From Kangiellaceae bacterium (GTDB lineage Bacteria > Pseudomonadota > Gammaproteobacteria > Enterobacterales > Kangiellaceae): 64,000 bases of DNA. The notes under the pieces were generated by a model, which was not told the DNA's origin, ran no database searches, and saw only the letters and a list, made by a program, of their open reading frames with translations. Numbering within the stretch: position 1 is the first letter of the stretch; every line of letters starts with the position of its first letter. The translations under genes were made by a program, and so were the position numbers. The DNA is taken from contig JABXIQ010000026.1 of the NCBI GenBank assembly GCA_013373015.1, forward strand, positions 18,252 to 82,251, read 5' to 3'. Below are positions 8,186 through 17,474 of this stretch, one piece after another.

Positions 8186-8623
8186 ATGCAAAAACTATTC
8201 ATATTCATCGCTCTGATTACCTCATTACAGGCTTGCGCGCAACCTAATGAACAAACCAATAACCCTACTCAAAGCCCTCAACAAACAGCAAACCAAGATA
8301 TTTCAAAGATGGAAGCTCAGCAACTGCTTCAAAACATTGAGGCTATGATTGCAGACAAAAGCTGTCAGCAAGTTAGTGATTGCGATTTACTTCCTGTTGG
8401 AGCGAGACCTTGTGGTGGCCCTGACAGTTACTTGCCTTATGCTCCAAACAAGGTTTCTGATCCCAAGGTGCTTTCAGCCTTGAATCAAGCGTATAAGAAA
8501 AAAATTCAAGATTATTTTGCTGAAAATCAAATTATGGGGATTTGTGTTGCAACACCTAAGCCGAGCGTTGCTTGCCAACAAAACCAGTGTGTAGCTTTAG
8601 AGCAAAACCTGCAGATCCAGTAA
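8186..8623 (+). CDS. Putative lipoprotein, unknown function
   Basis: The 145-residue protein has a hydrophobic signal and lipobox LQAC at residues 14-17, then a Gln/Asn/Thr-rich linker. The folded part contains conserved-looking cysteines (SCQQVSDCDLL, RPCGGPDSY, GICV, ACQQNQC), probably paired as disulphides in the periplasm. I know similar uncharacterised lipoproteins but no function. Its 3' end overlaps the end of bioD on the other strand by 27 bases, which is compact but not damaging to either gene. Confidence 0.7.
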   Translation: MQKLFIFIALITSLQACAQPNEQTNNPTQSPQQTANQDISKMEAQQLLQNIEAMIADKSCQQVSDCDLLPVGARPCGGPDSYLPYAPNKVSDPKVLSALNQAYKKKIQDYFAENQIMGICVATPKPSVACQQNQCVALEQNLQIQ

Positions 8624-9280
8624 CGCTTCAACTCCCGATAAATCGTTGGTTGATGGTTGGTAAGGTATGACACCCAGACATGGGGCTTGAATATTGGCAT
8701 TCAGCCATTCTAAGTTTTGTTCCGCAACAACCATCTCCTTCTGCGAAAAATTAGCCACCCAGCCCACAAATGATAAGCCTCGGCTTTTTATACTTTCAAC
8801 CGTCAACATAGCATGATTGAGACATCCTAATTTCATACCAACCACCAAAATAACGGGTAACTGATTCAAGCTAACCCAATCAGCATAAGTTTCATGCTGA
8901 TTAAGTGGCGTTAACCAACCACCAGCACCTTCAATGACCGTGACATCAGCCTTTGGAGCAGCCAAAGCTTCTTGTAGGGAAATAACGCTCAACATCTGAT
9001 TAGCTTGCTCTGCAGCAATATGAGGCGCTATGGCAGGCTCAAAACAAAAAGGATTAATCTCTTGATAAGACAACTCAACATTAGAGGCCTGCTGTAATGC
9101 TAAAGCATCCTCATTCTGCCACTGTGCTTCAATCCATTCGGCTCCAGAAGCAATCGGTTTTAAGCCCGCAACTCTTTTACCATCTTTAGTTAGTTTTCTT
9201 ATAACACATTGAGTTATAAAGGTTTTTCCAACTTCGGTATCAGTCCCTGTAATGAATAAACCATTTGTAAATTTTTTCAA
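8597..9280 (-). CDS. bioD: Dethiobiotin synthase
   Basis: BioD closes the ureido ring of dethiobiotin from 7,8-diaminopelargonate, CO2 and ATP. The P-loop GTDTEVGKTF near residue 11, the Lys in GLKPIASGAE, and VIEGAGGWLTP are the diagnostic motifs; 227 residues is the normal length. The first codon is TTG (9278-9280), supported by GAGG about ten bases upstream. Unlike the other bio genes here it is cut off from the bioBFHC run by the opposed gene at 9437-10153 and must have its own promoter. I find no BirA-like site in front of it. Confidence 0.95.
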   Translation of the reverse strand: MKKFTNGLFITGTDTEVGKTFITQCVIRKLTKDGKRVAGLKPIASGAEWIEAQWQNEDALALQQASNVELSYQEINPFCFEPAIAPHIAAEQANQMLSVISLQEALAAPKADVTVIEGAGGWLTPLNQHETYADWVSLNQLPVILVVGMKLGCLNHAMLTVESIKSRGLSFVGWVANFSQKEMVVAEQNLEWLNANIQAPCLGVIPYQPSTNDLSGVEALLDLQVLL

Positions 9281-9436
9281 TTTGTTATGCCTCGCACAAA
9301 CTATGCGCTATGATTAAGCTATACTCATGCAAAGTTTGTGGGAATTCCACAAGTAGCTTCAGAGTAATCTGTTTTTGTAAAACCGCTAATAGGCAATGAA
9401 TCGCTATAGCGGCATAGTTAATGGCAAAGGATACCG

Positions 9437-10153
9437 ATGGAAGGTTTATCAAGCAATACCATGATTCTAGTTTTAGGGATTGTCGCTTTGGGCGTTCTAA
9501 CCGTTGCTGTGATTATGGCAGCGATGAAACATGCGCTGGTTCAACAACTGCAATCCAAAAACGATGAAATGAAGCAGGTCATTGACGAAAATACTAAAAA
9601 CATCGCCAATAAGGCCAAATTACTCCGCGAACTACAAGATACTCACGATCAAATTAAAAGTTCACTGCAAGATCTTTCAGAACGACATACGGCGCTCAAA
9701 CAAGATAATCGAGCTTTGAACTCACGCCATGAAAAAACATTAACCAATTACGAAGAGTCGCAAAAGAATTACCTTCAAGCATTACAATCCATCGCCGATA
9801 CTAAACGCGAGATGGACGTTGAAATACAGCAACAGAAAGACTATTACGAAGATAAAATCAAAGGTATTCAAAGCGATGCAGCACATGAAGTGGATAGTTT
9901 CAAATCTAACTACCAAGCCGAATTTGATCACCTCAAGAAAAGCCATAAGCGTTTAGTGCAAGCCAATCAGACATTGAGTAAGAACATTGATAATTTGCGT
10001 GATGAACGTGATTTTTATCGTACCGAGTTTGAAACTTTGCGCGACTTTTTACACGATGCGCAAATGCGCAATGTCAAAGAGCTAGTAGCTGAAAAAGAAA
10101 AAGAATTGGCCGAAAAAGTAGTTACTTTCGCCAATAAGCAAAAGAAAAGCTAA
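9437..10153 (+). CDS. Membrane-anchored coiled-coil protein of unknown function
   Basis: The 238-residue protein has one N-terminal transmembrane helix (about residues 8-30) followed by an almost unbroken, highly charged heptad-like region to the C-terminus, rich in Lys, Glu, Asp and Gln. This suggests an inner-membrane-anchored cytoplasmic or periplasmic coiled coil. I do not recognise a family. Its position, opposed to and between bioC and bioD, is the reason bioD is not in the bioBFHC run; nothing in the sequence ties it to biotin synthesis. Confidence 0.75.
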   Translation: MEGLSSNTMILVLGIVALGVLTVAVIMAAMKHALVQQLQSKNDEMKQVIDENTKNIANKAKLLRELQDTHDQIKSSLQDLSERHTALKQDNRALNSRHEKTLTNYEESQKNYLQALQSIADTKREMDVEIQQQKDYYEDKIKGIQSDAAHEVDSFKSNYQAEFDHLKKSHKRLVQANQTLSKNIDNLRDERDFYRTEFETLRDFLHDAQMRNVKELVAEKEKELAEKVVTFANKQKKS

Positions 10154-10186
10154 ACAACTTTGCTATTAGTAAGAATTAATTAAATA

Positions 10187-11035
10187 TCAAGCCTGCTGCT
10201 CAATTAAATCCAATAAATATTCGTGGTAACCCGATGCCGCTTGATGCTCAGTAGCAAAAGCATGGCCATACACCAACTCATAGGTTGCAGGCAGTTGACC
10301 ATCTTCCAGTTTGAACTGCTGGTAATGTTGTTCTAGCTGTTTAAGCTGACGCGGGCTGGTTAAACCTGATTTGCGTTTTTGATCGAGGTTGTGTGCGCCA
10401 ATGTTTTTAAGATCACGCATTAACTCGGTAACTCGCTGGTAACCTATGACCACCGGTTCGCTATCCACCACAGGGTCAAGCATCTTTGCTGATAACATAG
10501 CATCGCCTACATGGTGCATATCAAGAAAGTTGTTGACGTGTTTATAATCATCTACAGCTGCCCAACTTTGTTTTAGCTCGTATAAAGTATCAGGGCCCAG
10601 TGTTGTAAAAAGCAGCAAGCCGTTTGGCTTTATCACACGATTCAGTTCATGAAATAACTGTGGCAGGTCTTCAATCCATTGGAACGTCAGATTTGAAAAT
10701 ATGAGATCAACACTGTTAGACTCAAATGGTAGCTGACACGCATCAGCGCATAAATAAGTTTCACTTTGCGATTGCTGTTGACACCATTGTACCATTCCTT
10801 GCGCAAAATCCACACCAGTCACTTGTGCATCGGGATAACGCTTCGTTAATTGACGCGAGAAATAACCAGTACCACACCCTAAATCAAGAATATGTTTTGG
10901 GGTTAGCTTAAAGTAATCCAAACGCTCCATTAGGCGCTCACCCGCTATTCGCTGAAAAAATGCCGATTGGTCATAACTTTTAGCTGCCTGGCTAAAAGAT
11001 TGAGCAATGTCATTTTGTACAATTGAATTTATCAT
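10187..11035 (-). CDS. bioC: Malonyl-ACP O-methyltransferase BioC
   Basis: BioC methylates the free carboxyl of malonyl-ACP so that fatty acid synthesis can build pimeloyl-ACP methyl ester. The 282-residue protein has the SAM-binding motif ILDLGCGTGYFSRQL near residue 50, then DFAQGM, and the FSNLTFQWIEDL block that is typical of BioC. The N-terminal FSQAAKSYDQSAFFQ also matches the family. It is the last gene of the bioBFHC run, 37 bases after bioH. Confidence 0.93.
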   Translation of the reverse strand: MINSIVQNDIAQSFSQAAKSYDQSAFFQRIAGERLMERLDYFKLTPKHILDLGCGTGYFSRQLTKRYPDAQVTGVDFAQGMVQWCQQQSQSETYLCADACQLPFESNSVDLIFSNLTFQWIEDLPQLFHELNRVIKPNGLLLFTTLGPDTLYELKQSWAAVDDYKHVNNFLDMHHVGDAMLSAKMLDPVVDSEPVVIGYQRVTELMRDLKNIGAHNLDQKRKSGLTSPRQLKQLEQHYQQFKLEDGQLPATYELVYGHAFATEHQAASGYHEYLLDLIEQQA

Positions 11036-11072
11036 GTCTTTTTTATATTAATGATTTTAATGGTTATCTAAC

Positions 11073-11849
11073 TTATTCACTTAAAAACTGTTTAATATCT
11101 TGCACAAACTCTTCTTTATGCGATAAGAAAGGAGCATGGCTCGCTTTAGGATAAATTTTATGTTGGCTATGCGGAATTAACTGCGCTACCTGCTCTGCCG
11201 TTTTGTTAGGCACCAGCGAATCTAAACGTCCGTATAATCTGAGCATTGGAGCTTGAATCTTGTGCAATTGACCACGCAGATCAATATCATTGAGCATCGC
11301 TAAACCACCACGCAGCGCTTTAGTCGCTGGCATTCCATGAATAAAGACCGTATCGCGTAAACGCTTAATATCTTCTTTCTGAGTTTCACTACCAATCGCT
11401 TGAATGGCTAAAAAACGTATAATGGTGCCTTGATAATCCTCTTCCAAAAACTTACAAAAGCTGTCCATAATGTTGGCTTTCATAGCGCTATTCCAGTCGT
11501 CGGCTTCGACAAATTTTGGATTAGAAGCCACAGTAATCAATTTATCGACTTGGTCAGGCTGTTGGATAGCAATTTGACTAGCAATAACTCCACCAAGTGA
11601 CCAGCCTAAGTAATGAGCTTTCTCTGGCGCAACACTTAAAACCTGATCCGTCAACAGTTGCAAGTTGTAATCATCATTTGGAATTGGCGAGCGGCCAAAA
11701 CCCGGTAAATCTATCAAGTGCAGGCGAAAATCAGAGGATAAATCGTCAGCCAATAACTCCCAAATACCTGAGTGTAATCCCCAGCCATGTAATAACACCA
11801 AGTCAGTACCTTGACCAATTGATTCAATGTAAGGTTTTAATTTGCTCAT
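11073..11849 (-). CDS. bioH: Pimeloyl-ACP methyl ester carboxylesterase BioH
   Basis: BioH removes the methyl group placed by BioC, ending pimelate chain growth. It is an alpha/beta hydrolase with oxyanion motif LLHGWGLHSGIW, nucleophile elbow GWSLGG (Ser near residue 80), an acid in YGRLDSLVP and the catalytic His in ASHAPFLSH. Its 258 residues match E. coli BioH (256). A GTG directly before the chosen ATG would add one residue. It sits between bioF and bioC, the expected operon position for this family. Confidence 0.93.
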   Translation of the reverse strand: MSKLKPYIESIGQGTDLVLLHGWGLHSGIWELLADDLSSDFRLHLIDLPGFGRSPIPNDDYNLQLLTDQVLSVAPEKAHYLGWSLGGVIASQIAIQQPDQVDKLITVASNPKFVEADDWNSAMKANIMDSFCKFLEEDYQGTIIRFLAIQAIGSETQKEDIKRLRDTVFIHGMPATKALRGGLAMLNDIDLRGQLHKIQAPMLRLYGRLDSLVPNKTAEQVAQLIPHSQHKIYPKASHAPFLSHKEEFVQDIKQFLSE

Positions 11850-11870
11850 CACTTTTTCAACTTAATAACA

Positions 11871-13079
11871 TTAGAGTTCATAGGTCTGATTGGCAACTTG
11901 TTTACTAACAACCTGCACAGACTTTTGCAAAACCTCAACCAAACGAACAATCTGCTCTTCACTATGCTGCGCAGTAAGGGTAATCCTTAATCGCGCACTG
12001 TTAACGGGAACCGTTGGAGGACGAATAGCCAACGCCAAAATACCTTGCTGTTTTAATTCTGCGCTCACCTTGGCAACCAACTCATTAGATTTCAACAAAA
12101 TAGGTTGAATAGCTGTATCCGATTGCATCAGTGGTAAATTCGCTTGTTTGGCAAGTTGTTTGAATAAAGCAATATTCTTATTGAGCTGTTCACGTCGCCA
12201 ATCTTCTTGCTGCAATAGTTTCAAGCCCATTCGATTTGCAGCGGCTATTGCTGGTGGCATCGCGGTGGTATAAATATAACTACGAGCAAACTGAATTAAA
12301 CTTTCTATCAATAAACTTGATCCTGCTACAAAAGCGCCAAAGCCACCTAACGCCTTGCCTAAAGTCGCCATATAAATATCGCACGATGGCAAACCACAAT
12401 GCGACACAGTGCCTTTGCCTTGCTGACCTAACACACCAAAACCATGCGCATCATCAACCATTAATTGGGCTGACGTTTGTTGACACACCTGATGAATCGA
12501 CTGTAATGGCGCAATATCACCATCCATACTAAAGACACCATCAGTAACCACTAGCTTAGTTTCAAATGTTGAGTTGGTGTCTGTTGACAAGGGGCTTTGT
12601 AACTGTCTTTGTAAAGCTTCGGTGTCATTATGAGCATAACGACGCATTTTAGCTTCACTGGCCAAGCCGCCATCGATCAAGGAAGCGTGATTTAACTTAT
12701 CTTGTACAATCAAATCTTGTTTATCGAGCAAGCTCGTTAAAACACCAAAATTAGCCATATAACCCGTAGAGAATAATAAGGCTCTTTCTGCGCCAACAAA
12801 ATCTGCTAGCTCTTGTTCCAAAGCATGGTGGTGATGACTATGGCCGACGATCAAATGTGAAGCACCAGCGCCAACACCATAATCTTTAGCCGCGTGCTGC
12901 ATTGCCTCAATCATTTTTGGATGATTAGCCAAGCCCAAATAATCATTACTGCTAAAATTGAGATAACCTTGCCCCTCAACCTTCAGTTCGCAACTTTGCG
13001 CAGAAGCAACAGTTAGCCGTTGACGCAGCAACGACTGAGCTTGTCTTTGTTCAACGCGCTGTTGTAGCTTATGCCACAT
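11871..13079 (-). CDS. bioF: 8-amino-7-oxononanoate synthase
   Basis: BioF is a PLP enzyme that condenses pimeloyl-ACP with alanine. The 402-residue protein has the family landmarks: FSSNDYLGLANHP near residue 43, the VDDAHGFGVLG motif (Asp contacts the pyridine nitrogen) and ATLGKALGGFGAF holding the PLP lysine. It is about 20 residues longer than E. coli BioF, mostly at the C-terminus. It lies 30 bases after bioB and 21 bases before bioH, so cotranscription is likely. Confidence 0.95.
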   Translation of the reverse strand: MWHKLQQRVEQRQAQSLLRQRLTVASAQSCELKVEGQGYLNFSSNDYLGLANHPKMIEAMQHAAKDYGVGAGASHLIVGHSHHHHALEQELADFVGAERALLFSTGYMANFGVLTSLLDKQDLIVQDKLNHASLIDGGLASEAKMRRYAHNDTEALQRQLQSPLSTDTNSTFETKLVVTDGVFSMDGDIAPLQSIHQVCQQTSAQLMVDDAHGFGVLGQQGKGTVSHCGLPSCDIYMATLGKALGGFGAFVAGSSLLIESLIQFARSYIYTTAMPPAIAAANRMGLKLLQQEDWRREQLNKNIALFKQLAKQANLPLMQSDTAIQPILLKSNELVAKVSAELKQQGILALAIRPPTVPVNSARLRITLTAQHSEEQIVRLVEVLQKSVQVVSKQVANQTYEL

Positions 13080-13109
13080 AATGACTAATATTAAAAACCG
13101 TTAACGGGC

Positions 13110-14216
13110 TTAGGCTCGCGGCGCTGTAGCATCGTAAAATTGTGCAGCCTTCGGCTCAGCGACTTGATTGAGTAATGCTTGTTCAGCATCCATTTCCTGA
13201 GCAGCTACTTGATGTCCTTCTGGAGTAATACCTAAACGCTTAAACAACTGCATATCTGCTTCAGCTTCAGGATTAGCGGTGGTCAATAATTTTTCACCAT
13301 AGAAAATTGAGTTGGCGCCAGCAAAATAGCACAATGACTGGGTTTCTTGGTTCATATCTTCACGACCAGCTGAAAGGCGCACATAAGATTGTGGCATGAC
13401 AATTCGTGCTGTAGCAATCATACGCACAAAATCCAAAGAATCTAATTTCTCAACTTTACCTAGTGGAGTTCCCTCAACAGCAACCAACATATTGATAGGT
13501 ACCGATTGCGGATGCTCAGGCATATTAGCTAATTGTTGTAATAAACCATAGCGATCTTGAGTTTTTTCACCCATACCAATGATACCGCCACTACACACAT
13601 TGATGCCAGCATCTCGCACATTCTGCAGTGTATCCAAACGATTTTCGTAACTGCGCGTAGTAATAATTTGTTGGTAATATTCTGGCGAAGTATCCAAATT
13701 GTGGTTGTAGTAATCCAAACCTGCTTCAGCTAACTTTTGAGCTTGATCGCCATCTAACATGCCTAAAGTCACGCAGGTTTCTAAGCCAAGGCTTTTCACT
13801 TGGCGCACCATTTCCAAGACCACATCAAGGTCTTTTTCACGCGGCGAACGCCAAGCCGCGCCCATACAAAAACGTGTAGCACCATTGGTTTTTGCTTGCT
13901 GTGCTTTTTGTACCACCTCTTCGACCGCCATTAATTGTTCTTTTGACAATCCAGTGCTGTAATGGCCTGATTGTGGACAATAGGCACAATCTTCTGGGCA
14001 AGCGCCAGTTTTAATACTCAATAAAGTGCTGGTTTGTACCTGATTAGGGTCAAAATTTTTGCGGTGGATGGTTTGCGCAGCAAATAATAAATCATTGAAA
14101 GGCTGATTATAGATTGCCTCTATTTCTGCTAAAGCCCAGTCATTACGAATAGCTCCACTGTTCAAGTAAGCCAATGATTTTGTGTGTGCTGTGTCTGCTT
14201 GCGTTATATCAGTCAT
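13110..14216 (-). CDS. bioB: Biotin synthase
   Basis: BioB is the radical-SAM enzyme that inserts sulphur into dethiobiotin. [17 protein letters not shown] carries the CxxxCxxC cluster ligands; the cysteines for the auxiliary [2Fe-2S] cluster appear in [15 protein letters not shown] and [10 protein letters not shown], with the Arg ligand in RLSAGRED. At 368 residues it is a little longer than E. coli BioB, with an extra N-terminal stretch. AAGG lies about nine bases before the ATG. It is the first gene after the BirA-like operator and promoter at 14341-14395. Confidence 0.96.
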   Translation of the reverse strand: MTDITQADTAHTKSLAYLNSGAIRNDWALAEIEAIYNQPFNDLLFAAQTIHRKNFDPNQVQTSTLLSIKTGACPEDCAYCPQSGHYSTGLSKEQLMAVEEVVQKAQQAKTNGATRFCMGAAWRSPREKDLDVVLEMVRQVKSLGLETCVTLGMLDGDQAQKLAEAGLDYYNHNLDTSPEYYQQIITTRSYENRLDTLQNVRDAGINVCSGGIIGMGEKTQDRYGLLQQLANMPEHPQSVPINMLVAVEGTPLGKVEKLDSLDFVRMIATARIVMPQSYVRLSAGREDMNQETQSLCYFAGANSIFYGEKLLTTANPEAEADMQLFKRLGITPEGHQVAAQEMDAEQALLNQVAEPKAAQFYDATAPRA

Positions 14217-14340
14217 TGCTATCTACCTTGCTAGCCGCTCTAATACGAATGATGAGCTTTGTGCTGGAGTTTGTTATAATGAAATCACCCGCCTAAACTG
14301 ATCAAAATCGGAATTTGATATTAGATGTAATCTTGGCGCA

Positions 14341-14368
14341 AGTGTACCTGCAAACTAACAACTGTCAA
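14341..14368 (-). promoter_or_regulatory. Predicted bioB promoter
   Basis: On the minus strand a perfect -35 TTGACA (14363-14368) and a -10 TACACT (14341-14346) are separated by 16 bases. A start near 14334 would give bioB a leader of about 118 bases. The -35 lies inside the left half-site of the BirA-like operator, so bound BirA would block it. Confidence 0.6.
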
Positions 14369-14395
14369 CCAAACAAAGGGAATTATGGTTTACAA
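14362..14395. promoter_or_regulatory. BirA-type biotin operator
   Basis: CTGTCAACC (14362-14370) and GGTTTACAA (14387-14395) are half-sites of the known BirA operator TTGTNAACC-N16-GGTTNACAA; the spacer is exactly 16 bases as in E. coli. The right half-site contains the beginning of the comF-type reading frame (ATG at 14385), and the left half contains the bioB -35. Binding should repress bioBFHC when biotin is plentiful and may also hinder comF expression. Confidence 0.85.
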
Positions 14396-15173
14396 TTATA
14401 TCAAGCGATTGTCTACGCTGATACAGAGCAAAATAACTAGAAATATCTCAGCAACAGAATCTTCTATTTATCTGCCCCATGACTATTTGTCGAATGACCT
14501 ATTATCCAATGAAAGCGGGCTTACTCGATGCTCTTTTTGCGAGTTAAGCTCACCGAAAACAGGCATTTGTAACAGTTGCTCGTCGCAACTCATTCGTACG
14601 GGGTATTATTGCCAGCAATGTGGAAACAGCCTGACTTGCAAGCAACCATTATGTGGATCATGCCTTAAAAAACCACCTGATTATCAAAGACTTATCGCTG
14701 CCTTTGACTATCATTCGCCAATTGATGAAGCCATGAGTCAAATGAAGTTCAATCGCCAATTGCACCTCATAAAAAGCTTATCCTATTGTTTAAGTCAAAG
14801 CGTAATAATGGCCTATAAAGAGGAACAACTGCCGCAACTTATTCTTCCAATCCCATTACACCGCAAGCGCCTACAAGAGCGTGGATTTAACCAATCCTTA
14901 TTGATTGCGCAACAATTACAGCACCGCATCGGGATTAATATTGATGCGCACTCACTTACCAGAATCAAAAACACACCTCATCAAATCGGCCTAAAAGCAG
15001 TTGAGCGACGTAGAAACTTAAAAGGCGCTTTTCAAATACTAGATTCACTCCCCAAACATATTGCTCTAGTCGATGACGTGGTCACTACAGGCTCAACCAT
15101 TAATGAAGCAAGCAAACTATGCAAAAAGCATGGCGTTGAGCGAGTCGATATTTGGTGCTTAGCCAAAACCTAG
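14385..15173 (+). CDS. comF: ComF-family phosphoribosyltransferase-like protein
   Basis: The 262-residue protein has the ComF/GntX layout: two zinc-binding Cys pairs (CSFCELSSPKTGICNSC and YYCQQCGNSLTCKQPLCGSC) and a C-terminal phosphoribosyltransferase fold with PRPP loop LVDDVVTTGSTI. ComF members take part in DNA uptake in naturally competent bacteria; the exact activity is unsettled. The N-terminus has about 45 residues before the first Cys pair, more than usual, so a later start is possible, although AAAGGG sits four bases before this ATG. It is divergent from bioB across the BirA-like operator, as in many gammaproteobacteria. Confidence 0.85.
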   Translation: MVYNYIKRLSTLIQSKITRNISATESSIYLPHDYLSNDLLSNESGLTRCSFCELSSPKTGICNSCSSQLIRTGYYCQQCGNSLTCKQPLCGSCLKKPPDYQRLIAAFDYHSPIDEAMSQMKFNRQLHLIKSLSYCLSQSVIMAYKEEQLPQLILPIPLHRKRLQERGFNQSLLIAQQLQHRIGINIDAHSLTRIKNTPHQIGLKAVERRRNLKGAFQILDSLPKHIALVDDVVTTGSTINEASKLCKKHGVERVDIWCLAKT

Positions 15174-15312
15174 CATTGATATCGGGTTTGTTTAGATTAC
15201 AATTGTCTCAATATTTATGACAAATGTAGCGAACTGAGCCTAATGGCTTTACTTCGATAGACGGCTTTGTTACAACATTAAACCTTATAAATATAAGTTT
15301 TGAGGTTTTATT

Positions 15313-16029
15313 GTGCGTCTTTATTCTTCTTTGTTAACAGTCTTTGTGTGTGGTATCGCACTCACTCACTCACCATACAGCCAAGCGGCTGAAAGCTGGA
15401 ATTATCAACAATCTGCCAATTGGGGCGGAACTTGCTCGTTAGGCAAAAACCAATCTCCGCTCAATATTGATAATATGATTGAAGCTGATTTGGATGGCTT
15501 TGATGAAAGCTATGGCGCTGCTACTGGAACTATTGAAAATACTGGACATAGCGCCCAATTCAACATTAATTCAGGCGCCAGCATTGAAGTTGATGATATT
15601 GACTTTGCGCTTAAGCAAATTCATTTCCACACGCCAAGCGAGCACACTATTGATGGTGATAGCTTCCCAATGGAAGCACATTTAGTGCATGCCGATGAAA
15701 ACGGCAACTTGGCTGTAGTTGCAGTTTTGTTCAACGAAGATGAGTTAAACCGTGACCTAGCCCAACTATGGTCGTTTATTCCGTCAGCTAGCGGTCAATC
15801 TAACTCTGTACCGCAACCATTTGATTTAAATACACTTATTCCTGATGAGGACGACTATTATCGTTATAATGGCTCTCTGACTACTCCACCTTGTACTGAG
15901 GGTGTACGCTGGTTAGTGATGAAAGAACCGCTTACTGCATCGAGTGGACAAATAGGCAAACTACAAAATATGTTTGGCAACAATAATCGACCAGTTCAGC
16001 CGACCAATGCCCGTCCAATTTTAGAATAA
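15313..16029 (+). CDS. Alpha-class carbonic anhydrase, periplasmic
   Basis: The enzyme interconverts CO2 and bicarbonate. The sequence has a Sec signal peptide ending near QAA (residues 1-25), then the alpha-class core: WNYQQSANWGG, CSLGKNQSPLNI, zinc His residues in QIHFHTPSEH and the third in AHLVHADENG, and the substrate-loop SLTTPPCTEGVRWLV. The two Cys (in TCSLG and PPCTEG) would form the usual disulphide. The start is GTG. At 238 residues the protein is normal for bacterial alpha enzymes. It appears to be a single gene. Confidence 0.95.
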   Translation: MRLYSSLLTVFVCGIALTHSPYSQAAESWNYQQSANWGGTCSLGKNQSPLNIDNMIEADLDGFDESYGAATGTIENTGHSAQFNINSGASIEVDDIDFALKQIHFHTPSEHTIDGDSFPMEAHLVHADENGNLAVVAVLFNEDELNRDLAQLWSFIPSASGQSNSVPQPFDLNTLIPDEDDYYRYNGSLTTPPCTEGVRWLVMKEPLTASSGQIGKLQNMFGNNNRPVQPTNARPILE

Positions 16030-16096
16030 TAATCCTAATTATCTAAGCAGTGATTGTCTATGAATTACTGCTCGCCCTTTGACTAATACCTGATAC

Positions 16097-16124
16097 AATG
16101 CTGGCAAGCCATAAAGCCAGCATT
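16097..16124. promoter_or_regulatory. Perfect 9-bp hairpin in the MATE gene leader
   Basis: AATGCTGGC (16097-16105) and GCCAGCATT (16116-16124) form a perfect stem with a 10-base loop. There is no T-run after it, so it is not a typical terminator. It lies 21 bases before the TTG start of the exporter gene, close to its Shine-Dalgarno, where it could influence translation or mRNA stability. Confidence 0.4.
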
Positions 16125-16145
16125 GGCCTTGTCTAGGATACTCAT

Positions 16146-17474
16146 TTGCTTAATAAAAACCGTTCACAACAGGTATTGCATATTTCATTGCCAATCGTGG
16201 GCGGAATGATCTCGCAAAATGTGCTCAATCTTGTGGACGCAGCAATGGTTGGCACCCAAGGCAGCGCAGCAATTGCCGCCATTGGTATAGCAGGATTCAT
16301 CAACTTCATGGCGGTTGCCTTTTTCATGGGCTTTGCTTCTGGCGTACAGGCTATGGTCGCGCGCCGTATGGGCGAAGGCCGAGACAGCGAAGCGGCTTAT
16401 CCGTTAAATGCTGCTTTACTGATTATTACCCTATTAGCTTTGCCGACCAGCATCATTTTATTTTTCTTAGCGCCAAAAATTCTTGGTGCACTCAACAATG
16501 ATCCTGAGCTACTACGTGAAGGAGTGCCTTATCTGCAAGCACGTTTTGCTGGCATTTTAGCCATTGGCTTAAACTTTAGTTACCGCAGCTATTGGAGTGC
16601 CATCAAACAAACTAAGTTTTACCTACGCACATTATTGATCATGCACTCACTCAATATTGTGCTGAATTACTGTTTAATTTTCGGTAACTTCGGCTTTCCA
16701 GAGCTTGGAACGCTAGGCGCCGGCATTGGTACCTCAGTATCGCTGGGGTTAGGAAGCCTTTACTATCATTATCTTGCCCAACGCCACACCAAACATTTTG
16801 GCTATCTTGAGCATTTGGCTAAATGGCCAACCATAAAGTCAATCTTTAAGATTTCTTTCCCAGCATCATTGCAACAGCTCTTTTTCGCAGGCGGTTTTAC
16901 CGCATTATTCTGGATTATTGGTAAAGTTGGAACCGATGAACTAGCCGCAGCTAACGCCATAACCAACGTCATGCTAGTGGCTATTTTGCCTTGTATCGCG
17001 TTAGGCATAGGCGCTGCCACTCTTGTCGGGCAAGCACTTGGTCGACAAGACAAACATGATGCTTATTTGTGGGGTTGGGATGTCGCGAAAATGGCGCTGA
17101 TTTTTGCCGTAGGATTGGGGATCCTGTTCTATGTGTTTACCGACCCAATCATGGGAATATTCTTAAAAGAACCAGAAGCATTACAAGCCGCTCACTATCC
17201 TTTCAAACTATCAGCCTTGATCATCATGATAGACGCAATTGGGTTAGTCTTTCTTAATGCTTTGAATGGCGCGGGGTCAACCAAGCCCACCATGTACGTA
17301 TCCTTGATTACTCAATGGGCTCTATTCTTGCCTGTTGCTTGGTATCTTGGTCCGCATCTAGGCTACGGATTATTGATCATATGGTTCTCTTATGCAGTCT
17401 ATCGTGTGATACAAACGGCCGCCTTTATTTGGCTTTGGCAGCGCCGCAATTGGGCACATATCCAGTTTGATTAA
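16146..17474 (+). CDS. MATE family multidrug exporter
   Basis: The 442-residue inner-membrane protein has about twelve hydrophobic helices and the twofold repeat of MATE exporters (LPIVGGMISQNVLNLVDAAMVG at the start; SFPASLQQLFFAGGFTALFWIIG starting the second half). These proteins expel cationic drugs using a Na+ or H+ gradient. The first codon appears to be TTG at 16146, with AGGA nine bases upstream and no better ATG before the first helix. The 3' end overlaps the convergent lipoprotein gene by four bases. Substrate cannot be inferred. Confidence 0.9.
   Translation: MLNKNRSQQVLHISLPIVGGMISQNVLNLVDAAMVGTQGSAAIAAIGIAGFINFMAVAFFMGFASGVQAMVARRMGEGRDSEAAYPLNAALLIITLLALPTSIILFFLAPKILGALNNDPELLREGVPYLQARFAGILAIGLNFSYRSYWSAIKQTKFYLRTLLIMHSLNIVLNYCLIFGNFGFPELGTLGAGIGTSVSLGLGSLYYHYLAQRHTKHFGYLEHLAKWPTIKSIFKISFPASLQQLFFAGGFTALFWIIGKVGTDELAAANAITNVMLVAILPCIALGIGAATLVGQALGRQDKHDAYLWGWDVAKMALIFAVGLGILFYVFTDPIMGIFLKEPEALQAAHYPFKLSALIIMIDAIGLVFLNALNGAGSTKPTMYVSLITQWALFLPVAWYLGPHLGYGLLIIWFSYAVYRVIQTAAFIWLWQRRNWAHIQFD

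Noticed and set aside
14275..14280. TATAAT as the -10 of a comF promoter
   Set aside because: No reasonable -35 lies 15-19 bases upstream.
16097..16124. Rho-independent terminator after the carbonic anhydrase gene
   Set aside because: The stem is strong but is followed by GGCCTTG, not a T-run.
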